Below are positions 43,729 to 51,409 of a DNA stretch of 64,000 nucleotides, one piece after another. The notes beneath the pieces were generated by a model that was not told the DNA's origin, ran no database searches, and saw only the letters and a list, made by a program, of their open reading frames with translations. This DNA comes from Pedobacter ginsengisoli (GTDB lineage: Bacteria > Bacteroidota > Bacteroidia > Sphingobacteriales > Sphingobacteriaceae), in the NCBI RefSeq assembly GCF_030244015.1, contig NZ_JASSYX010000001.1, positions 124,001 through 188,000 on the forward strand. The letters are read 5' to 3'. The first letter of the stretch is position 1. The number at the start of each line of letters is the position of its first letter. A program made the position numbers and the translations under genes.

Positions 43729-46053
43729 TTAAAAAGGATATCCTATGCCAATATTGTAAATCAGGTTCTCTTTGCGCCAGGTGCTGCTGCCAAAATCAAC
43801 CTGGTCGATTACCCAGCGTTTTCCAGGTTCAAGGTAAGGTTTTCTGATGGGGAAAGCCACGTCTAACCTGATTACAAAAATAGTGGCATCGACACGGAGC
43901 CCGGCCCCTGTACCAACGGCAAGCTCGCTTAGTGCATTTTTGAAGTTAAAGCCGGAGCCAGGTCTGCCCGGAGTTGCAGGCTCAGTGTCTGTGGCCGGTG
44001 TGCCAAGATCTTCTTTTCTCAGCCAGATATTTCCTGCATCAGTAAATATGGCTCCATGTAATACGCTAACTATTTTAAACCTGAGCTCTGTATTCAGCAT
44101 CGCCTTGATATCACCCCCCTGGTCGGCGAATTCGGTATCGGATATTTTATAAGTTCCCGGTCCAAGTGCACGGGCCCGGAATGCCCGGATGTCGTTACTT
44201 CCCCCGGCAAAGAACTGGCGTACAAATGGCAGTGTGTTGCTATTGCCATAAGCGTAACCATACCCCAGGTTGAGCCTGTTCGCCCATACTACATTACGGG
44301 TAAGCTTGTAATAATTTCGCAGGTCTGTCTCCAGCCTGACAAACTGTGTCAGCGGTGTTTTTAAGAAAGATTTATTTCCATCCGCATCTTTGCCAACAAA
44401 AAGTCCCCATACATTTCCACCCGTTTCCAGGCTTCCGTTAAAATAAAGGTTGTTTCTTCGCTCTTCCTCCATTTGATTGGTATAAGTGAAGTTATAGTTG
44501 CTTCCTATGATGAATTGTTTTTCAAGTGCACCTCTTAGACCGATACGGTACAAACTATCACGCTTCCTGGGGTCGTCAAATTTTGAAGGCTGCACGTAAT
44601 TGATTGATATTGGATTGAACGTATGTTCTTTGTACTTGCTTTCCTTAAAGTTATAACCATATTCTCCTTTTATGGAGTTTAAATTGTACAATGAGCCTCT
44701 GCTCAACAGTTGATAAGAGGCAGAGACAATGGTTTTAGGAATGAAAGCATTGGTACTGTTGAACCTGAAAAAAGGGATAATGAAACGCGGAAAGGTCAGT
44801 TTACCTTCTGTGGTAAAGGAGTAGGAGTTGAGCCCTTTGGATTGCCCGCTCACCTGAGTTTCAAAGCCACCGCTCACGCTCACGTCCAGTTGCTCCGCCC
44901 CCCTGAACAAATTTCTGGTGGTTTGTGTCAGTTTTACTTCAGAACCCACAAAGTTGTTGGACTTGCTGGTTCCTGTCACGGAAAAGGACAGAGAATTCTT
45001 TTTCAGCGGGGTCAGGTAGATGTTCAGGTCGAGCTGGTTGTTTTTAAAACTGTCAAGAGGAAGAAACTCGGCCTTTACGCCCTGAAAAACCCCGATATTG
45101 ACCATGCGGTTGAGGGATTGGTTGTGGTCTTTCCGGTTGTATAATTCATCCTTTTTAAAAAATACCAGCCGGTCAAACACCCAGGGCTTGAAAGTCCTGC
45201 GGTTATCATAAATATTGAAGTCATTGTATTTTACAGGCTCCAGATTTCTCAACACTGAATCCCGGCGCAGGCTATAAGTAGGGTAGATGTTAATGTTGTT
45301 GATGGTATAGGGTTTCAGTCCCGCATCCGGCGCGATGTCCTTTACCTTAATGGTGATGTTTACCAGGCTTTTGCCAATGGTACTGTCCACCTGCAGGATC
45401 AGGTAATCCGGGCTAAAATAGAAATAGCCCTTTTCCTTCAGGTCGTTGTCAATCCTGATCCGTTCATTCTTATAGGTTTCCAGATCATAAAAGTCCCCGG
45501 CCTTCAACAGCGTTTTGTCTTTGTTCTGATTGATGATATTGGCCAGGTTGCCGCTGTCTTTTGAAAAAGTAATGCTGTTGATCTTATATCTGGGGCCGGT
45601 CAGTGCGGTATAGATCGCCTTTGCCCTGCGGTTCTTTACTACGGTATCTCCGGTCACTTCTGATTGCAGATAACCCTGGCTGATCAGGTAACTGGTGAGT
45701 ACATCATTGTTGTATTTCAGCTTGACATCGCTGAGCAGTACAGGTGGTTCGCCGACTTTGGTACGCAACCAATGTTTCAGTCCCTTAGGTTTTTTGGGTT
45801 CACCAGCTACGTTGTAGACCCAAAGCTTAAATTTCAGCCCAAGGATCGATTTGTTCGGACGTGGCCTGGTTTTCTCCTCCAATGCGCTTTTTACATCTTT
45901 CTGGTCATCAATTTTCCCGGATGAATCCGGATTGATCTTTATTTCAGCGCCGGTGTACAGATTTTGGCCCGGCTTCAGATAGCGGGTATTGCTGCAGGCC
46001 GCCAGCACCGCACACAAACAAATGAATACAAGAGGTCTAATTAGTTGTCTCAT
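43729..46053 (-). CDS. tamL: TamA-like lipidated outer membrane assembly protein
   Basis: 774 aa. Lipobox LAAC with Cys20 after MRQLIRPLVFICLCAVL, unlike proteobacterial TamA; this fits the lipidated TamL form described from Bacteroidota. POTRA-like domains span roughly 60-330 (e.g. INSITFSKDSGNLANII), and the BamA-type beta barrel about 350-774 with the strand motif VRQFFAGGSNDIRAFRARAL and the closing NIGIGYPF. It works with TamB to move lipids or proteins to the outer membrane. The start lies 17 bases inside the tamB 3' end, so translation is coupled. Confidence 0.88.
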   Translation of the reverse strand: MRQLIRPLVFICLCAVLAACSNTRYLKPGQNLYTGAEIKINPDSSGKIDDQKDVKSALEEKTRPRPNKSILGLKFKLWVYNVAGEPKKPKGLKHWLRTKVGEPPVLLSDVKLKYNNDVLTSYLISQGYLQSEVTGDTVVKNRRAKAIYTALTGPRYKINSITFSKDSGNLANIINQNKDKTLLKAGDFYDLETYKNERIRIDNDLKEKGYFYFSPDYLILQVDSTIGKSLVNITIKVKDIAPDAGLKPYTINNINIYPTYSLRRDSVLRNLEPVKYNDFNIYDNRRTFKPWVFDRLVFFKKDELYNRKDHNQSLNRMVNIGVFQGVKAEFLPLDSFKNNQLDLNIYLTPLKKNSLSFSVTGTSKSNNFVGSEVKLTQTTRNLFRGAEQLDVSVSGGFETQVSGQSKGLNSYSFTTEGKLTFPRFIIPFFRFNSTNAFIPKTIVSASYQLLSRGSLYNLNSIKGEYGYNFKESKYKEHTFNPISINYVQPSKFDDPRKRDSLYRIGLRGALEKQFIIGSNYNFTYTNQMEEERRNNLYFNGSLETGGNVWGLFVGKDADGNKSFLKTPLTQFVRLETDLRNYYKLTRNVVWANRLNLGYGYAYGNSNTLPFVRQFFAGGSNDIRAFRARALGPGTYKISDTEFADQGGDIKAMLNTELRFKIVSVLHGAIFTDAGNIWLRKEDLGTPATDTEPATPGRPGSGFNFKNALSELAVGTGAGLRVDATIFVIRLDVAFPIRKPYLEPGKRWVIDQVDFGSSTWRKENLIYNIGIGYPF

Positions 46054-49000
46054 TGGTAGGTTTTTGTTCTAATGCTTCTTTATTCCTGTTTTCCTGTTCA
46101 CGCGCCTCGTTCTTCAATCTTCTTTCCCTTCTCTCTTCTCTGGTCATTTTTTTCTGGAAGATTTCCCTGAACTTATTATAGTCTACCACAAGGGCAAAAC
46201 CAAGTCCCGTTTCGATGATCTGGCCTTCTATCACACCCTCGTTCTGGTTGCGCCTGTATGCCCTCAGCCTGTACCGGCCGTCTGCCGAAAGGGCATATTC
46301 CACATTCACGTTCCCTGCTATATTGGTTGACCTCTGGTTCTGGTTGGCAGGGCCTTCCAGCCCGAATGAACTGCCCACAGTTACCGTCAGCCGGTCGTTC
46401 AGCAGCTTTTTAGACAAACCTACCTCAAGATCCGTTTTTTGCTCCATGGCTCCGGTCGAGTAATCTTCCGATGAATTGATGCCGAAATTGATGTCTACTC
46501 CCTGGATCAGGTCAGAGGCCAGGTTGTTTAACTGCTCGGTCAGCAGTTTACTTACACTGGACCGGGCCAGTGTCGATACACCGCCCCCGCCGCCGGCCAG
46601 GCTCTGGAAAGGATTGTCCGCGATGAATCTGTTTAGCGCAAGCAATGCAAATACTTGTTTGTTTAGCTCACTTTCATCCCGGTTTACCTGGAGCAGTTTG
46701 GTATATACCTGTCCGCCCAAAGCACCACGCTCATTTTCGGGCAGGTCCAGTCTGAAAGATATTTTCGGCTTCATCAGTTCCTCTTTCATCATCAGGTATA
46801 CCTGGATGGGCAGCTTTGTTTTTGCCTGCATATTTTCAGCCTCATTCAACAGATCGATCGGTGCGGCATTCACTTCATATAACGCGGTCAGATCTACATT
46901 GGCAGACATCGGATCTCCTGTCCAGACGATGCTGCTTCCTTTTACCAGTTTAAATGCTTTCTTACTAAAGGGGCCTACCGACAAGTTGTAAGAGCCATCA
47001 CTGATCTCATATCTTCCGGTCAGGCTGGTCTTGCTCGGGTCCATAGTGGCCACCAGGTTGGCTTGTCCCCTTACTTTCAGCGCATCACCATTTGAAGGAT
47101 CGACCACGACGGTCAGTTCAGCTTCAGGGTCTATATGGAGTGTAGCGCCCAGCGTCATTCCCTGTATAGGCGATTTGGTGATGCTGTCCCCGGTTAATGC
47201 CTTTTGCCCGTTGTACGGAGCTGCATCGGCATCGATAAACTGCACAATTCCTTCCTGGTCTATCACAGCGGGATCATCCACCGGCAATGCGAAAAAGAAT
47301 TTTGTTCCCTTCTCTACAGTGACGTTCATGTCCACATCAGGCTGGTTTAAATCTCCTCTCACCTTAATGTTGCTTGTCAGATATACCGTGCCATAGATCA
47401 TGTCATTGTCCTGTGCAGTAGAATTTAAAGCGCGGAAATTATTCGTCCTGATGTCCATGTTGAACTTAAAGTTCTGGTAGTCGGTGGTCTGTATGCCGCC
47501 GTCTATGGTCGCTTTTCTACCGAGGGAATCCAGTATGGTAAAATCATCAAAATTCACGCCCTGTTCTGTAAAGCTAATGGTCTCATCAGGTATTCTCAGG
47601 TAGGAATTGACATAACCTGCAGTAAAGGCAATCTGTTTAAATTTCAGGTCTCCGATTACTTTTGGGGAGGCCATTGCACCCTTTACAGTCATTTGTCCAG
47701 TAATATTGCCAGATCCTTTTTTGATCTGGCCCATAGACAAGCTTTCCAGTTCTTTCAGATCCAGTTTATCAATATTGACCGTTAGGTCCAGTGCGTTTTC
47801 AGTATTGGTATAATAAAATCCATTTACCCTCAGCTCATGAACTCCTGCCAAAGCTACGTTTACTTCGTAAGCATTGGCGATATTGTTATTGACCGCAACA
47901 CGCAGTGTACCCAGCTGATCTTTTTGATAGCGGAGCTGACCGATGGTCAGGTTGGCCTCAATTTTTGGTGTATCCATCAGTTCCTTTGCGTCAACCGTTC
48001 CGTTGATGATCCCGCCAACGAGTGCGCTGTCCTGCTCGGCGAATTTGGTCAGTGTCTCTATCCTGAAATCTTTAAATTCTACTTTTACAGGAGAGTTCGG
48101 AGTTTTATCAGTGCTGTTGATGCTCAGCAGCTGGCCGCCCTTGCTCAGGTTAAACTGGTTGGCCAGTATGCCAGACTTGCCAAACTGAAGGTAATTTTCA
48201 GGAGATATGGCCCATTTCTCATAGTCGAGCAGCAGTTTATTGGGATCCAGTGAAAACTGATAATCCTTGCTGATAGATTTAAACGTGCCGGCCAGCGTAT
48301 ACCTGTCCTTACGTTTGCTGTCCCTCAAAAACACATTCACACCCAGTAGGTTATTGGCCGCTTGTCCGCTCAGTTCGGTATTGTAGAGCGCGATGGATGA
48401 ACTCTGGAAACTTCTGATCTGTAATTTATAGTCCAGCTGCCGGTTCTTATTGTTCACATCCAGGCGGGTGCTGTCCACTTTGTAATCGCCATATACCACC
48501 CTGGGAAACCAGGCACTCATCTGCAGGCTGTCTTTTTGAGTATCGATCAGCCCGCTCATGTGGGAAGGAGAAAACGTAGTGATTTCCGGCACAAAGTTTT
48601 TAAGGAATTTGGGATTGTGCAGGTTTACATAAAACCGAAAGCGCTGGTCAGGAATTTTAGTGACCTCACCAAATTCATAATACTTATTGACCTGGTTAAT
48701 GAGTGCGCTGCCCAGATTGGTCAACTGATATTTTCCATCCACTTTTACATTGAGGATCTCCGAATTGAGGGTAAGCAGGTTATGGCTGGCAGAGGCTTCG
48801 GAATGAACATCAATGGTGTCCATATTGAATTTCTGGCCTTCTTTGACCAGCTGCAGCCCGTGGATACTCACATCACCGTTCAGATAATCGGGATCTGCGG
48901 TTTTGATATCGGCGGTGATCAGTCCTGCCAGTCTGAACTCTGTCGTGCTGAAATTGAGCTTTTGCAGGTCGACCTGTACCAGGTTCATGTTTGCCTTTAC

Positions 49001-51205
49001 AGCAGGATATTTGCCGGAGATGTCCACAGCAGCACTGAGTTTAAAGTTGGCGTTGCTGTCTGCCATATTGCTTTTTAGGTTCAGCTTCTGCCTGGAATAA
49101 TCACCACTTATATTCAACAGTTTGTAGGTATACTTGTTATATTGTGCGCTGACGATCTGCGCGTTGAATTTCACTGCCGCTTTTTTAGCATCCAGTCCTG
49201 TTCCGTTTACCGTGGCCCTGGCCGTAATTCTGCCTATTGTGGGCTGTTGTTTCAGAAGCCGCCCTACATTGAAATTGTTCAGATTCACATTTGCGCTATA
49301 GTGCTCTCTGCCTTTAGGTCCGCTCATTTTGGCTGCCAGTTTAGCAGCACCCATATCGGTGCTGATGTTAAATCCAGTGGTGAAATTGGTCATTGAACCT
49401 TTGAAGATTCCATTGGCGGCGATCTGGTTTGGCAGTTCAATGCTTGCCGGCAATGACTTTTCAGGAATGATGACCAGCAGGTCTTTTTTAGTCAGTGCAA
49501 ACTTCCTGATCTTGAGGTCAAGTACTGTTTTATTCATATCCGGCAGACCTTTGGCCGTACCGCTGATGTCAATCTGCGTGCTTTTCAGTCCGGTTACCTG
49601 CAGTTTCGGAACGACAAGATTGTTTAAATAGCCCCTTGCACTGGCGCTGACCTTTATTTTCTCATTGCGGTAGTTTGCAGGGATGGCGTCACTGAAATAG
49701 GCGGCATCTTTCAGGCCGATTACCGTATTGTTTACTGTCATGGAAAGCTTCACCCGTTCCGGATGTTTGGTCAGGTCGTCCATTGAAGTATAGTTGAGTT
49801 GCGTGTTATTTTCAATAGAAGTATTCGGCGTTTTAACCTTAAAGTTGCTGACCTTGATCTCTTTCTGGGTATACGCGACATCACCCTGCAGCTGGTTGAG
49901 TTCGAAACCACTCTTCTCTTTAAATGTTCCTTCTTTTACATTCACTTTTATGCCGGCATCACTGTAAGAAATCGCTTCTGCCAGCAGTTTCAGATCAGAA
50001 AACCGGAGATGGTTAAAATCCATCCCCTTAGCCGTCTTTGTTCCCAGATTGTCAAACTGTACATTGTTTTCAGCAAGCGTTACACGGCCTACCTCCAGGG
50101 ACAGTGGATCAGATTTAACAAGGGTATTATCCTTTTTTACAGATCCTGCTGATTTCGGACTTGGTTTCATGGCAAACAAAATGTTTGACCTGTTGAGTTT
50201 AGCATCGCCAAGTACATATTCACCATGAAGCACATCAGCGGACAGCTTGTTCAGTGACAGTTCCGTCAGCGCCACATCGGCCTTGTTGGCCGCCGAATTG
50301 AAATTGATCTTTGTGTTGCTGATACTGGCACCTTCCACTTTATAGTCGCTATTGGTCAGATCCACAAACAACTGATTCAGCGCCAGTTTGTTTAAATCTA
50401 CATCTGCGCTCATGCCGGAAATCCGATCATCAAAACCAATGCGGATATTGCTGAAAGCAAAATCCTGTACTTCGATCAGCGGCAGCTTGCCCAATTCCGC
50501 TTTGGCGGTATCTATACTTTTTTCCAGATGCTCGGCCAACTGTGTCAGAGGCTTTTGCTGCAGGTATTTCACCGAGGTATTCCTGAGCGCAAGTGTTTTG
50601 ATCACATAATGCTGATTGGCCAGGTCAAACTCTTTAAGTTTTGCTTTAAATTCACCAAGGTGCAGCTTCATGTCATTGCCCGCTACGTCGTCCCGGTAGG
50701 TAATTCCGATGTCCTCAAAATTTACTTTATCAATGGCGAACTTCATGGTAGAGGTGGAGTCCTTTTCTACTTCCTCTTCCGGCTTTTTCTGCTCCGACAT
50801 AAATGCATCTACCAGGAAAGAAAAGTTAAATGCAGTATCCGGATCAATGCGGGTCACATTGGCCCTTATCTTTTTCAGTGTAATGTTGTTGATCTCTACC
50901 TTATTGTCCAGCAGCTTAAAAAGACTGATGTCTACAGCAAGCTTTTCCGCATACAGCAAAGTGTCTTTCTTTTGGTCTTCAATGTAAAATTTGTTCAGTA
51001 CAACATCTTTGGGAAGGGCGATTTTAATACTCTCCAGGCGCACTTCAGTTTTCGTTTTCTTCTTCAGGTAACTGACAACCTCATCTTTTACGAAATTTTG
51101 TACAAAAGGAATGTTCAGCGAAAGCGCGACCAATACGACCAGAAGGACAACACTGGCAATTATCCAAAGCAGAATTTTAAGACTTTTGCGTATATATTTA
51201 TTCAA
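46037..51205 (-). CDS. tamB: TamB-family translocation/assembly module, TTG start
   Basis: 1722 aa from TTG 51205 (reading MNKYIRKSLKILLWIIASVV); a farther TTG at 51244 is the other choice and no ATG lies nearby. One N-terminal membrane span, then a very long repetitive beta structure (AsmA/DUF490 type, with recurring short strands such as LNLKSNMADSNANFKLSAAV), which forms a lipid-conducting groove. The C-terminal DUF490 domain runs to about residue 1640 (ISDGSYNLSVGPFSKKAFKL, LTVTVGSSFGLEG); the tail is charged and coiled (MTREERRERRLKNEAREQEN). It bridges inner and outer membranes and partners TamL. Confidence 0.88.
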   Translation of the reverse strand: MNKYIRKSLKILLWIIASVVLLVVLVALSLNIPFVQNFVKDEVVSYLKKKTKTEVRLESIKIALPKDVVLNKFYIEDQKKDTLLYAEKLAVDISLFKLLDNKVEINNITLKKIRANVTRIDPDTAFNFSFLVDAFMSEQKKPEEEVEKDSTSTMKFAIDKVNFEDIGITYRDDVAGNDMKLHLGEFKAKLKEFDLANQHYVIKTLALRNTSVKYLQQKPLTQLAEHLEKSIDTAKAELGKLPLIEVQDFAFSNIRIGFDDRISGMSADVDLNKLALNQLFVDLTNSDYKVEGASISNTKINFNSAANKADVALTELSLNKLSADVLHGEYVLGDAKLNRSNILFAMKPSPKSAGSVKKDNTLVKSDPLSLEVGRVTLAENNVQFDNLGTKTAKGMDFNHLRFSDLKLLAEAISYSDAGIKVNVKEGTFKEKSGFELNQLQGDVAYTQKEIKVSNFKVKTPNTSIENNTQLNYTSMDDLTKHPERVKLSMTVNNTVIGLKDAAYFSDAIPANYRNEKIKVSASARGYLNNLVVPKLQVTGLKSTQIDISGTAKGLPDMNKTVLDLKIRKFALTKKDLLVIIPEKSLPASIELPNQIAANGIFKGSMTNFTTGFNISTDMGAAKLAAKMSGPKGREHYSANVNLNNFNVGRLLKQQPTIGRITARATVNGTGLDAKKAAVKFNAQIVSAQYNKYTYKLLNISGDYSRQKLNLKSNMADSNANFKLSAAVDISGKYPAVKANMNLVQVDLQKLNFSTTEFRLAGLITADIKTADPDYLNGDVSIHGLQLVKEGQKFNMDTIDVHSEASASHNLLTLNSEILNVKVDGKYQLTNLGSALINQVNKYYEFGEVTKIPDQRFRFYVNLHNPKFLKNFVPEITTFSPSHMSGLIDTQKDSLQMSAWFPRVVYGDYKVDSTRLDVNNKNRQLDYKLQIRSFQSSSIALYNTELSGQAANNLLGVNVFLRDSKRKDRYTLAGTFKSISKDYQFSLDPNKLLLDYEKWAISPENYLQFGKSGILANQFNLSKGGQLLSINSTDKTPNSPVKVEFKDFRIETLTKFAEQDSALVGGIINGTVDAKELMDTPKIEANLTIGQLRYQKDQLGTLRVAVNNNIANAYEVNVALAGVHELRVNGFYYTNTENALDLTVNIDKLDLKELESLSMGQIKKGSGNITGQMTVKGAMASPKVIGDLKFKQIAFTAGYVNSYLRIPDETISFTEQGVNFDDFTILDSLGRKATIDGGIQTTDYQNFKFNMDIRTNNFRALNSTAQDNDMIYGTVYLTSNIKVRGDLNQPDVDMNVTVEKGTKFFFALPVDDPAVIDQEGIVQFIDADAAPYNGQKALTGDSITKSPIQGMTLGATLHIDPEAELTVVVDPSNGDALKVRGQANLVATMDPSKTSLTGRYEISDGSYNLSVGPFSKKAFKLVKGSSIVWTGDPMSANVDLTALYEVNAAPIDLLNEAENMQAKTKLPIQVYLMMKEELMKPKISFRLDLPENERGALGGQVYTKLLQVNRDESELNKQVFALLALNRFIADNPFQSLAGGGGGVSTLARSSVSKLLTEQLNNLASDLIQGVDINFGINSSEDYSTGAMEQKTDLEVGLSKKLLNDRLTVTVGSSFGLEGPANQNQRSTNIAGNVNVEYALSADGRYRLRAYRRNQNEGVIEGQIIETGLGFALVVDYNKFREIFQKKMTREERRERRLKNEAREQENRNKEALEQKPTNETTN

Positions 51206-51361
51206 GTGAAATAGTCTGAGAGATTTATGATATAATTTTAACAACTAAAACCATGCCATAGGGGCCAAAAAATATGTTTATTCTGTATATCTACAATTCA
51301 TATAAATGAATTGTTTAGAATCCCTTCTGTTTCTTAAAGAACTGTTAAAAACTTCTGTTCC

Positions 51362-51369
51362 TAAATTTG
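51362..51369 (+). promoter_or_regulatory. -7 element TAAATTTG before parC
   Basis: Perfect TAnnTTTG 41 bases before the ATG at 51410. No good -33 TTG is found at 19-22 bases upstream, so support is partial. Confidence 0.35.
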
Positions 51370-51409
51370 CTTTCATCCCTTATATTTACAGGATCCAAAC
51401 CCTTTTTTG

